Positions 44,963-53,117 of a stretch of DNA of 64,000 bases are shown piece after piece. The stretch's first letter is position 1. Each line of letters starts with the position of its first letter. The translations under genes and the position numbers were made by a program. Origin of the DNA: Treponema parvum. GTDB lineage: Bacteria > Spirochaetota > Spirochaetia > Treponematales > Treponemataceae. Under the pieces are notes generated by a model that saw nothing but the letters and a program-made list of their open reading frames with translations, was not told where the DNA came from and ran no database searches. Location: NCBI RefSeq assembly GCF_017893965.1, contig NZ_CP054142.1:2542001-2606000 (forward strand), read 5' to 3'.

Positions 44963-46135
44963 TCACTGCGGAGTGCGTACTGTTTCCAGCCAGCCCAGCA
45001 TAGTGTCCAGCACGAGGCGGCTGTTTCCGCATTGACAGTGGTTCGACGCCGCTTCTTTGTCGGTGAACAGCCTGAACGTTACCGATTTTGCGCCGGTGAG
45101 CGCATCGATTTCTTCGCGGTATAAATGCCAATCGATAAAGTGATCTTTTGCGCCCTGCAAAATCAACACGTCCTGATCAATTTTGTCCGCAATATCGAGC
45201 ATTTGAAAATCGTTCATTTTTTGCATCCATTCGTACGGGCTTTTTGCGCCGTATGCGTGCATGCCGTGATTGAGCGCCCATTGGAAAGCAGGATCTTTTT
45301 TTACTTGACTATACAACACGGCGTTTATAATGCCTTTTAAGCGAAGACGCAGCAGCGTTTTAAAAAAGTTTTGCACCGCACCGGGTAAATCAGAGAGGGC
45401 TACGTGCAAGAAATTCGGAAACACCGACCATGCGATAACCCGCGTAATGCGCTTTTCGAATGCGGCGGCTCTGGGCGCAAGCATTCCGCCCAACGAAGCG
45501 CCAACGATAACAACGTCGTCCAGGCCGAAATGATTAATGATCGCCGTAACCGGTTTTTCCCATTCGTGCGTAAAAGTCGCTCCCTGCACGCGCAAAACGC
45601 CGCCCTGTCCCGGCCCTTCAAAAAGATACACATCGTAGCCGTTTTCAGCGAAATACAACATGGGGAAAAACAGCTCTTCAAAATAACTGTCGTTCCCGCC
45701 GTGCAAGAGTATCGTTCCTTTCGGCGTTTTATGCGAAGCGCTCATGCCGGCTTTTGCGTGCATAACCGGAAGACGGATCGAGCCGAACGGAACGTCGAAG
45801 AGTTCAACCGTGCCCGACGAAAAATAATCGGCATAGTACGTGTAAAATAGATCGACGGCTTTTTTATAATAAGCAAGTTTGTCGCCGTCGCCGTCCGCCA
45901 TAAAAAACTCGCTCATGCGATAATAAGCGATCGCGTTTTCGGTTCTGCTTTCTTTGAGCGCATTGTCTCCCAAGCGGATGAGCGTATGCTTCCAGTCGTC
46001 ATGCGTGCGAATACCGCGCGACACGGCGGCCGTTTCATCCAAGTCGCCTCCGTCCCAATTGATAAGCCTATTAAGCTGAAAATTATAGTTTGCATTGTCA
46101 TTTAAATTATATAAACCGACTTTAAATTGAATCAT
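44963..46135 (-). CDS. Alpha/beta hydrolase with N-terminal helical domain
   Basis: The start is the ATG at 46135 (MIQFKVGLYN), because GGGAGG lies 5 bases before it; the upstream ATG at 46147 contains that site within its own codons. The 390 residues comprise an N-terminal helical cap (~1-110) and an alpha/beta hydrolase with oxyanion LLHGGNDSYFEE, nucleophile GASLGG (~Ser214), acid ILQGAKDHFID (~332) and His in SNHCQCGN (~366). It has no signal peptide. The layout resembles esterases of the FrsA/DUF1100 type. It follows the AraC gene in the same direction, but a repeat element with strong hairpins separates them. Confidence 0.9.
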   Translation of the reverse strand: MIQFKVGLYNLNDNANYNFQLNRLINWDGGDLDETAAVSRGIRTHDDWKHTLIRLGDNALKESRTENAIAYYRMSEFFMADGDGDKLAYYKKAVDLFYTYYADYFSSGTVELFDVPFGSIRLPVMHAKAGMSASHKTPKGTILLHGGNDSYFEELFFPMLYFAENGYDVYLFEGPGQGGVLRVQGATFTHEWEKPVTAIINHFGLDDVVIVGASLGGMLAPRAAAFEKRITRVIAWSVFPNFLHVALSDLPGAVQNFFKTLLRLRLKGIINAVLYSQVKKDPAFQWALNHGMHAYGAKSPYEWMQKMNDFQMLDIADKIDQDVLILQGAKDHFIDWHLYREEIDALTGAKSVTFRLFTDKEAASNHCQCGNSRLVLDTMLGWLETVRTPQ

Positions 46136-46184
46136 AGTTCCTCCCATAAAAATTTTTGCAGGAAGCGACAGTACAGCTTCAAGC

Positions 46185-46323
46185 GGGGCTGTCCAAAAAC
46201 TGAAGTTTTTGGACAGTTTTCTTAATGTACTATGCGATGTTTAAAATTAAGTCATTACAATATAGAGACTTAATTTTAAACTCGACGGGCTGTCGAAAAA
46301 GTAACCGACTTTTGAGACAGCCC
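46185..46323. mobile_element. MITE-like element with imperfect terminal inverted repeats
   Basis: The left end GGGGCTGTCCAAAAACT and the right end (reverse complement AGGGCTGTCTCAAAAGT) are imperfect inverted repeats. Inside are a 12-base-arm hairpin (46189-46200/46205-46216) followed by TTTT, a perfect 15-base-arm hairpin (46239-46253/46267-46281) and a third hairpin ending in GACAGCCC. It encodes no protein. GGGCTGTC-type ends are common on insertion sequences. It could also terminate transcription. Confidence 0.6.
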
Positions 46324-46462
46324 TTATAGAATAACGGATCGGATAGGAAAATACTTCCACCAGGACGCTGTTTTTCAACCCCTCGATTTTTTTCGTCGAA
46401 GTGAAGTAATTTGGAGAACGCGAAGAGTTTCGGCAAGATTTTTTTAAGCGATGTTGCCGGTA

Positions 46463-47239
46463 TCAGCTTCCGCTTTTGAGAAAGTCCGTAAACGATATGC
46501 CGCAGTATTTTTTGCAGGCGGTCGCAAAATGAGAGGAACTTGAAAAGCCTGCAAGGATTGCGGCGTTCGTTATGCTCATGCCTTTTTCGATAACGCAGCG
46601 GCAGGTCTTTTCGAGTTTTTTTAAGAGAAGATAGTTTTTAAAATCGATGCCGACTTCTTCTTTAAACAAATGTAAAAATCGGCTTTTGCTCAAACACAGC
46701 GTACGGGGAAACGTATCGTATGCGTCGCTTTCGATACTTTCGCATTGCTCTATAAGGCGGATCGCTTCGGTGATACGGCAGTCCATATTTCGCGCTCTCT
46801 CTCGCTTGCAAAGATCACCGAATACGTATGCACCGTTCGCTTTCCGCTTCTTTTGCTTTGCATGCATGGCGAGAGTGCCGACAAGATATTCATCTACGGC
46901 TTCTAAGGGATCCCTGTTCTCAAGCATACATATGAGATGCTTTTCAATTTCACTCGGAAGCGCACCGAAGTTTTTCCCTTTTAGCAGTTCATCGTCGATT
47001 ATACGTGAAAGCTCGGATGTCGTATCGATCAAAAACACCGCCATAGGCGCATCCTTGTTCCGCTTTATGCGATGCATGACGTTCGATTGAATGACGATCG
47101 AGCGCAGATTTTCACTTGCTTCTTCCACAATGCAGGTAAAAGGCAGGGAAGAAATGAGCACATGCTTTGCAAAATGCTTATGCGCTTGCGGGTCGTCGTA
47201 GCGCGCCAAAAAGACAATGCGGTCGTCTTTATATATCAT
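46463..47239 (-). CDS. AraC-family transcriptional regulator
   Basis: This 258-residue protein has an N-terminal effector/dimerisation part (~1-150) and a C-terminal double HTH: LCLSKSRFLHLFKEEVGIDF (HTH1) and GMSITNAAILAGFSSSSHFA with TACKKYCGISFTDF (HTH2), the standard AraC spacing. It lies 150 bases after the TRAP substrate-binding gene in the same direction, so it may control the transporter or the downstream hydrolase. The ligand is unknown. Confidence 0.9.
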   Translation of the reverse strand: MIYKDDRIVFLARYDDPQAHKHFAKHVLISSLPFTCIVEEASENLRSIVIQSNVMHRIKRNKDAPMAVFLIDTTSELSRIIDDELLKGKNFGALPSEIEKHLICMLENRDPLEAVDEYLVGTLAMHAKQKKRKANGAYVFGDLCKRERARNMDCRITEAIRLIEQCESIESDAYDTFPRTLCLSKSRFLHLFKEEVGIDFKNYLLLKKLEKTCRCVIEKGMSITNAAILAGFSSSSHFATACKKYCGISFTDFLKSGS

Positions 47240-47389
47240 ACCGTTTGTATTTTAGCAAAACACGAATAATTATTCATTGTTTGTGAGCACAGATGCGCCC
47301 CCTCCCGTCCGCAGCGTGTGAGTATTACAGTGTCGCCATACCGCGCAGCACAAAACCTCTACCGTACCGGAGAAATCGGACGCCGCCCG

Positions 47390-48376
47390 TTAATCGACGG
47401 AAACACCGATTTCTCGGTAATAGCGCTTTGCGCCTTCGTGCAGCGGCAAGCCTGCAATATCCTTTACCGCATCCTGCGCCGTCAAGCCTTTTAAATTGCG
47501 CTGCGCATTTCCGAGTTCGTCGACGTTTTCCCAAAAGGTTTTTGTGAGCATATACACCGTTTCATCGTCGAGCGTCGAATTGCAAAACATCGTCATCTTA
47601 ATAGCCGTCGTTGCAATATCCGCATTTTGTCCGGGATAGGTTCCCGCAGGAATCGTATAGCGCGCATACCACGGATAGGATGAACGTAGTTTTTCTAGGA
47701 TATCGTCTCCGATCCCGACAAGACCGCATCCCGACGAACACGCCTGAGAAACGGCGGCTGCGGGAATACCGCTCATAATCCATGCGCCGTCGAGCGCGCC
47801 GTTTTGGAGCATGTCGGCCGCGTCCCCGAACGCGATGTATTCGGTTTGAATGTCGGATGGATAATTCAAGCCCGCCGCGGTAAAGTGGTTTTTGCACTCG
47901 CCTTCAACGCTCGATCCCGCAGCGGCGACGGCAAAATGTTTGCCTTTGATGCCGGAAAGAGAAGTTATGCCGGACTTTTTTGTAACGACGACCTGGTTCG
48001 GATTAAAATACAAACCCGCTATGATGCGGAGATTTTTATTCGCAGCGCCATCGAAGCTGTCGGTGCCGTTATAGCTTTGATAGCAGTTCGAACTGACGGC
48101 AATAGACACTTGCGACTCTCCGTCGGCGATCTGATTAAGGTTGTCGATTCCGCCGTTCGACGCTTGACTCGACGCGCTCACAAAATCGATCTTCGTGTCC
48201 CACACGTTTGTGATCGCGGCTCCTACCGCATAGAGCGCGCCCGAAGCGGACGCCGTCGGAAATTTAATCGTCACTTTTTCGTGTCCGCCCGCCGCAGTCT
48301 TTTTTCCGCTGCAGCCTGCAAGTATGGCAGCCGCAACAAGTGCGGCAAAGATAATCCTAATCGATACGTTTTTCAT
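47390..48376 (-). CDS. TAXI-family TRAP transporter substrate-binding lipoprotein
   Basis: The ATG at 48376 follows AGGGGTGA; a GTG 6 bases upstream is an alternative start. The ~328-residue protein has the lipobox LAGC and the TAXI pattern: FPTASASGALYAVGAAITNV, GIDNLNQIADGESQVSIAVS, LRIIAGLYFNPNQVVVTKKS, GIKGKHFAVAAAGSSVEGEC and a C-terminal LTKTFWENVDEL. It delivers small carboxylates, typically dicarboxylates or amino acids such as glutamate, to the membrane permease encoded upstream. It is the second gene of a TRAP operon. Confidence 0.93.
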   Translation of the reverse strand: MKNVSIRIIFAALVAAAILAGCSGKKTAAGGHEKVTIKFPTASASGALYAVGAAITNVWDTKIDFVSASSQASNGGIDNLNQIADGESQVSIAVSSNCYQSYNGTDSFDGAANKNLRIIAGLYFNPNQVVVTKKSGITSLSGIKGKHFAVAAAGSSVEGECKNHFTAAGLNYPSDIQTEYIAFGDAADMLQNGALDGAWIMSGIPAAAVSQACSSGCGLVGIGDDILEKLRSSYPWYARYTIPAGTYPGQNADIATTAIKMTMFCNSTLDDETVYMLTKTFWENVDELGNAQRNLKGLTAQDAVKDIAGLPLHEGAKRYYREIGVSVD

Positions 48377-48536
48377 ATTCACCCCTATAAAAACTTTTGC
48401 AAACCTCTAAAAACCGACAGAGCTTTTAAAAGCAGCTTTTATTAAAACTTCCATTTTCAAAAAATTCAACCGCGCGCTTTGCAGAACACATGCAAGCGCA
48501 CTATCATTCGTGTAACCATATTCTTTGAGCCTCCGC

Positions 48537-50501
48537 TTATGTGCGCTTTTCCGAATCGGAAATCTTTTTCGCCTGCACTCGGTTTTTTGCGTATTGATAA
48601 ACGCACACCGCTGCAAGGAGCGCAAAACCGATCGCATCGGAGACTACGCCCGCATAGAGCAAAAGAGGCGCAATTGCGATGAGAGCCGCCCGTCCCGGAA
48701 GGGTTGCACGGCGCAAAAGCCATCCTTCAAGACCTGCGACAAGCGTCACCGTGCCGACCGATGCCGTAAACATCGACCAGAGGCTCATCGCGAGAGGAGC
48801 GCTTCCGCTTCCGATGAGCAGTACCGGATTTGCCAAAAAGAAAAACGGAATCAAAAATCCGACGAGCCCTATCCGCACGGCAAGCAGTCCCGTTTTAAGC
48901 TGATCCGAGTCCGCAATGCCGGCTGCAACGTAGCAGCTGATCGCGACCGGCGGCGTGATATTCGAAAGGCATGCGTAGATGAGGCAGAACAAGTGCGCTG
49001 CTATCGGAATCACGCCTGTTTTTATTAAAACGGGAACGGCGACAGCCTGCACGATGACGTAGGCCGCCACGCCCGGAACACCCATTCCCAATATCGTCGA
49101 CATAACCATGACAAGGAGTCCCGTTAAATAGATGCTCTTGTTCGGCACGACGTTTAAAATCACGTAGCCCATGTTTAGGCCGAGGCTCGTCAGCGTCACG
49201 GTTCCGATGATGACGCCTATGATAATGCACGACACACCCACCCCGACGGCACCCTTCGTGCCTTCCGCACAGGCGGCGATTATCTTATCCGGTGTCATGC
49301 GAGTGTCTTTTCGGAGCCAGCTCGCGCCGACGGCGGCAAAAATAGAAGCAACCGCAGAAAGAAGAGGAGTAAATCCTTTCGCCATCATAGCGATAAGCAG
49401 CACGAGCGGGAGCACAAGATGTCCCTGCTCTTTCAGCACTTTCAAAGCATCAGGGATGTTCTCTTTAGAAAGGCCGGGAAGCCCCATGCGCTTAGCTTCA
49501 AAGTGGACGGCAAGCAGAATTCCCAAATAATACAAAAACGCCGGCACTATCGCTGCGAGCATGACGGCAGTATAGCTTATGTTCAAAAACTCGGCCATGA
49601 CAAAACCGACGGCGCCCATTATCGGGGGACAAAATTGACCGCCGGTACTCGCCGTCGCTTCGACCGCCGCGGCGAATTCTTTTTTGTATCCTGTCCGCTT
49701 CATAAGCGGGATCGTGATCGTACCGGTCGTCGCGACATTTGCGACGGCCGATCCGTTTATCATGCCCATGAGGGCGGATGCTAAGACGGCGACCTTTGCA
49801 GGTCCTCCCGGCGTGCGCCCGACAAGCGTCAGAGAAAAATCGTTGATAAACTTTGAAAAACCGCTGTGCTTTAAAAAAGAGCCGAAAACGACGAACAAAA
49901 AGATATACGTCGCCGACACTCCGACGCCGACGCCCAAAATTCCCTGCGTACCCCAAAACTGCGTGACAAGGACTCGCTTTATCGTAAAGCCGTTGTGTCC
50001 GAGCTGTCCCGGAATATATTTTCCGAAAAAATTATACGCAAGGAAGAGCGCCGCAAGAAAAGCAAGGTTTCCCGATGTGCGGCGGGCCGCTTCAAAAACG
50101 ACGGCAAGCGCAATCGCCGCAACTGCGATTTGAAAAGGCGTAACGCGGCCGCCGCCCCGAGCGACCGCCGTATAGTGAAGTATAAAATAGCCGAACGTAA
50201 AAAGAGCAAACGCGATGAGAAAAAAATCGACAACGGGTGGAAAGCGGCGCTTTCTGTTTTCTTTTTTCGTCGCAGGATACAATAAAAAAGCGAACAAAAG
50301 CAAAAAGACGCTGTGAAACGCGCGCAGGTTTACGGCGCTCATAACCCCGACGGTATTGAAATACAGCTGAAAGACAGCCCAAACGCAGAGCAAAACCGTA
50401 ATGATTTTTTCCGTCGGACCGGTATATACTCTGGTGCGGGAGTCGGTGTCCTTGTCTTCAAGCAATCGCTGCGCGACGGCAGCCTCGGTCGATTTCGGCA
50501 T
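48537..50501 (-). CDS. TRAP transporter fused permease (DctQM type, TAXI-associated)
   Basis: This 654-residue membrane protein combines the small (4 TM) and large (12 TM) TRAP subunits. Landmarks are GIGDVLE-like loops, AVLASALMGMINGSAVANVA, STGGQFCPPIMGAVGFVMAE, GMGVPGVAAYVIVQAVAVPV and NITPPVAISCYVAAGIADSD. It uses an ion gradient to import the substrate captured by the TAXI protein. It is transcribed with the binding protein (154-base gap) and possibly AraC. A divergent promoter region of 188 bases lies upstream (50502-50689), shared with the plus-strand glycosidase-like gene. Confidence 0.95.
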   Translation of the reverse strand: MPKSTEAAVAQRLLEDKDTDSRTRVYTGPTEKIITVLLCVWAVFQLYFNTVGVMSAVNLRAFHSVFLLLFAFLLYPATKKENRKRRFPPVVDFFLIAFALFTFGYFILHYTAVARGGGRVTPFQIAVAAIALAVVFEAARRTSGNLAFLAALFLAYNFFGKYIPGQLGHNGFTIKRVLVTQFWGTQGILGVGVGVSATYIFLFVVFGSFLKHSGFSKFINDFSLTLVGRTPGGPAKVAVLASALMGMINGSAVANVATTGTITIPLMKRTGYKKEFAAAVEATASTGGQFCPPIMGAVGFVMAEFLNISYTAVMLAAIVPAFLYYLGILLAVHFEAKRMGLPGLSKENIPDALKVLKEQGHLVLPLVLLIAMMAKGFTPLLSAVASIFAAVGASWLRKDTRMTPDKIIAACAEGTKGAVGVGVSCIIIGVIIGTVTLTSLGLNMGYVILNVVPNKSIYLTGLLVMVMSTILGMGVPGVAAYVIVQAVAVPVLIKTGVIPIAAHLFCLIYACLSNITPPVAISCYVAAGIADSDQLKTGLLAVRIGLVGFLIPFFFLANPVLLIGSGSAPLAMSLWSMFTASVGTVTLVAGLEGWLLRRATLPGRAALIAIAPLLLYAGVVSDAIGFALLAAVCVYQYAKNRVQAKKISDSEKRT

Positions 50502-50689
50502 ACGCCTTCCTAAAAGTTTGTATGCAGTCGATTGTATAAATATGCATAGGAAAAGTCAAGGATTCGAAAAATGCGGCGAATCACGTAAACCTCTAACCTA
50601 AAATTCCGCATTGACGCACGGGCGACAGCAACAGTCTGCAAACGGCTTTATTCGATACGTGTCTTTCTGTATACTGTTTTAAAAAATCT

Positions 50690-51565
50690 ATGATACGAAA
50701 AATTCTGTTTTTTATCATTCTGCTTCCGGTCTGTTACGCGCATACGTCGCCTATGTACGGCATAACCCTTGACGACCTCTCGCCGTCTTCGATAGACGGC
50801 ATTATCGCCGCAATACGAGCGCTTCCGGTAAAGCCTACCGCCCGCATAGTAATCGACGCCGATATCGAACCGTCTGATTTTATTCCCCTGCTTTCCCGTC
50901 TGCACGATGTCGCACACATAATGCTCTGCCCATGCGATTCTTACGATATGAAGCTCTATAAAACGGTAGAGTCATATAAAAAACGTTTTGTCGAATGCGC
51001 CTTACACCTTGCCCGATATGTAGATATTTGGGAAGTCGGAAACGAAATTAACGGCAAGGGCTGGACGGGCGGAACAGATGCGTTAAACGGCCAAAAAGCG
51101 TACGCCGCGTGGATTTACGCACATGAGAGCGGATTTAAAACGGCACTGACGGCATACATGTTTAAGCCGGGCGACCAGGACATATCTATGGAAAACTGGC
51201 TTACGGAGTATATACCTTCCGATATGAAAGACGCCCTCGATTACGTGCTTGTAAGCTACTATGATGAAGATAACGAGGGCAAACACGAAGACTGGCACAC
51301 AATGTTTGAAAACCTGTATTCTCTGTTTCCTAATTCGGCTTTAGGCTTCGGTGAATGCGGCTTTGCCTCTCCGCATAAAGCAGGGCGCTCTTTTGACGCA
51401 CAGGCGGATGCGTATTATCTTATGACGCCGTATAACGATCGCTATGTGGGCGGATATTTTTGGTGGAATTGGCAGGAAGACTGCGTTCCGCATAAAAACA
51501 ATCCCCGCTGGCAAAAAATGTACGATAACTTTCTCCGGATGAAAGAACTGTTTGAGAGCAGGTAA
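50690..51565 (+). CDS. Secreted glycoside-hydrolase-like (TIM-barrel) protein
   Basis: This 291-residue protein has an N-terminal signal peptide (MIRKILFFIILLPVCYAHTS). It shows clan GH-A-like landmarks: beta4 with YVDIWEVGNEING (Asn-Glu acid/base position), a hydrophobic strand DYVLVSYYDED, beta7 with LGFGECGFASP (Glu as putative nucleophile) and VGGYFWWNWQED near the C-terminus. It is likely a retaining glycosidase acting outside the cytoplasm; no numbered family can be given. It is divergent from the TRAP operon and followed by a strong hairpin. Confidence 0.75.
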   Translation: MIRKILFFIILLPVCYAHTSPMYGITLDDLSPSSIDGIIAAIRALPVKPTARIVIDADIEPSDFIPLLSRLHDVAHIMLCPCDSYDMKLYKTVESYKKRFVECALHLARYVDIWEVGNEINGKGWTGGTDALNGQKAYAAWIYAHESGFKTALTAYMFKPGDQDISMENWLTEYIPSDMKDALDYVLVSYYDEDNEGKHEDWHTMFENLYSLFPNSALGFGECGFASPHKAGRSFDAQADAYYLMTPYNDRYVGGYFWWNWQEDCVPHKNNPRWQKMYDNFLRMKELFESR

Positions 51566-51610
51566 ATACAAACCTGTTCAGGCAATCCACAACATTTGAT
51601 TATAAACAAG

Positions 51611-51656
51611 AGGAAGTGCTGATTAAATGTGTTCCTCGCTTTAATCAGCACTTCCT
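51611..51656 (+). terminator. Strong hairpin after the glycosidase-like gene
   Basis: The 17-base arms are perfectly complementary (AGGAAGTGCTGATTAAA 51611-51627; TTTAATCAGCACTTCCT 51640-51656) with a 12-base loop. There is no long T run, so it may be a processing or boundary structure rather than a classical terminator. Confidence 0.6.
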
Positions 51657-51680
51657 TAATGCAGCGTTTTTCTTGCGATT

Positions 51681-51696
51681 ACACATTATTATGTGT
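51681..51696. promoter_or_regulatory. Candidate vapBC operator palindrome
   Basis: ACACAT-TATT-ATGTGT is a perfect inverted repeat 24 bases before the vapB ATG, with a further TATGTGTGG half-site near GGAGG. Antitoxins of this type repress their own promoter through such palindromes. Confidence 0.55.
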
Positions 51697-51720
51697 ATAT
51701 TGTATGTGTGGAGGTTTGTT

Positions 51721-51918
51721 ATGGCTACGAATCTTGCAATAAGCGAAGCGCTTCTCGAAACGGCCTATAAAATAGGCGGTTATAATTCAAAAAAAGAAAC
51801 TGTGAATACAGCCTTAAAGGAATTTATCCAAAGGCGGCAATCAGAAGAACTGATCCAAATGTTCGGTCAGATAGAATATGATTCGGACTATGATTACAAA
51901 AAAATGAGAAGCAGATGA
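51721..51918 (+). CDS. VapB-type antitoxin
   Basis: The ATG at 51721 follows GGAGGTTTGTT. The 65-residue protein has the VapB pattern: an N-terminal DNA-binding segment, AISEALLETAYKIGGYNSKK, ETVNTALKEFIQRRQSEELI and a flexible, acidic C-terminus that normally inhibits the toxin. It overlaps vapC by 4 bases. The pair is AT-rich compared with its surroundings, which suggests recent acquisition. Confidence 0.88.
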   Translation: MATNLAISEALLETAYKIGGYNSKKETVNTALKEFIQRRQSEELIQMFGQIEYDSDYDYKKMRSR

Positions 51919-52358
51919 ATTTTATACTTGTAGATACATCTGTGTGGTCATTGATTCTCAGGAAAAGAGAGCTTTGTCAAAAAGAAAAAAAACTTGAGTC
52001 ATATTTGATAAATCTGATACGGAAGAGACGTGTGATAATGATTGGTCCGATACGTCAAGAAATTTTAAGTGGTATTTCTGATTTGAATACGTATACAACC
52101 CTAAGGCAGAAGCTTGAAACATTTTCAGACTTTGAAATAACGACAAGAGATTATGAAACAGCCGCTGAATATTTTAATCTTTGTCGAAAGCATGGGATAC
52201 AAGGTTCTCATATTGATTATTTAATTTGCAGTGTAGCGGCGAATAACAACTTTTCTATACTTTCCTTAGACAAGGATTTTTGTAATTATAAAAAATATAT
52301 AGATATAGATATTATTGATGAAAATGAATGGAATATGCAAACGGCCGAGACTCGATGA
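51915..52358 (+). CDS. VapC-type PIN-domain ribonuclease toxin
   Basis: The 147-residue PIN domain carries acidic residues at the expected places: Asp7 in ILVDTSVW, Glu49 in IRQEIL, Asp101 in SHIDYLI and Asp119/121 in LSLDKDF. It would cleave RNA (tRNA or rRNA in studied VapCs) when released from VapB. It overlaps VapB. Its stop codon lies within the start of an oxidoreductase remnant (52355), so the pair appears to have been inserted near that gene's 3' end. Confidence 0.9.
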   Translation: MNFILVDTSVWSLILRKRELCQKEKKLESYLINLIRKRRVIMIGPIRQEILSGISDLNTYTTLRQKLETFSDFEITTRDYETAAEYFNLCRKHGIQGSHIDYLICSVAANNNFSILSLDKDFCNYKKYIDIDIIDENEWNMQTAETR

Positions 52359-52435
52359 CTGCAATGATGAATTCATGGGCGATCGGTTCGGGACGCATAG
52401 CCGGTGAAAGCGCTGCAAAAAACGCAGGTAAATAA
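52355..52435 (+). pseudogene. C-terminal remnant of an FAD-dependent oxidoreductase
   Basis: The frame overlapping the vapC stop reads MTAMMNSWAIGSGRIAGESA then AKNAGK and stop. NSWAIGSGRIAGESAA resembles the conserved end of flavin-dependent fumarate-reductase/urocanate-reductase-like proteins (tGRIAGenaA). A matching terminator follows. The upstream bulk of the gene is missing. Confidence 0.45.
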
Positions 52436-52470
52436 TTCGCATCAATCGGGATATTTCCGATCGTAAACGG

Positions 52471-52507
52471 TGCGGAGCGTGCAAAAAAAGAACGCTCCGC
52501 ATTTTTT
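52471..52507 (+). terminator. Rho-independent terminator
   Basis: The hairpin TGCGGAGCGT (52471-52480) / ACGCTCCGCA (52492-52501) with an A-rich loop is followed by T6 (52502-52507). It belongs to the plus strand after vapBC/remnant, at the end of the convergent lipoprotein gene. Confidence 0.85.
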
Positions 52508-52508
52508 A

Positions 52509-53117
52509 TCACCTTATAGGTATCAATACGTAAGAATGACGCTTTTTATGATCGATAAACCGAATAAGCGACGGACTGTTTGAAATTTCAATAATGCATT
52601 TTTCTTTGTCATATATGCGTCTTATCTCTTTATTGGAAGTATGCTCCGTCTCTATAGCCAAGCGTAAGCCGTTTTCGGAAAAGACTTTAGCAACATCGCC
52701 CACTTTGTAAAAACACCACTGAAATTGAGCGATGATTTCTTGGCTTGTAATTCCCGCCGGAAAATCAATATCTGAAAGCTTTATTCCCTTATCATCGTAT
52801 CTTATTTCAGGCATCGCACCCTTTTCCTTGTTTAAAAACATTATATGGACGAGAGTCTTATCTGCTTTTAAGGAAATAATGTAAGAATGTCTTTTTTCTT
52901 TTAGGTTTACGTTCAGCTCATATACGTCGTGAACCGGGCGGAATAAATTTTCCGTCGGTAATAGCGGTACGTTTTTAAAATACGACACATTCACCTTAAT
53001 CGACCGATCGGCGTTTATGTTTTTTTGCGTAGTCGCACACGAAACCAATAAAAAGATCATTAAAAAGAACAAAACATTATTTAAACATCGCGTTGATTTC
53101 TTTTGCATAAATTTCAT
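52509..53117 (-). CDS. Lipoprotein of unknown function (possibly DUF3261-like)
   Basis: The 202 residues begin 41 bases inside the upstream acyl-CoA synthetase gene (ATG at 53117 or 53108). Signal peptide and lipobox are LFFLMIFLLVSC. The mature part is beta-rich: VYELNVNLKEKRHSYIISLK, LVHIMFLNKEKGAMPEIRYD, SQEIIAQFQWCFYKVGDVAK. The order of strands and the QWCFYK-like region recall DUF3261 lipoproteins, but only weakly. Overlap with a fatty-acid-activating enzyme suggests a role in lipid metabolism or transport. It is followed by a terminator from the other strand. Confidence 0.75.
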   Translation of the reverse strand: MKFMQKKSTRCLNNVLFFLMIFLLVSCATTQKNINADRSIKVNVSYFKNVPLLPTENLFRPVHDVYELNVNLKEKRHSYIISLKADKTLVHIMFLNKEKGAMPEIRYDDKGIKLSDIDFPAGITSQEIIAQFQWCFYKVGDVAKVFSENGLRLAIETEHTSNKEIRRIYDKEKCIIEISNSPSLIRFIDHKKRHSYVLIPIR

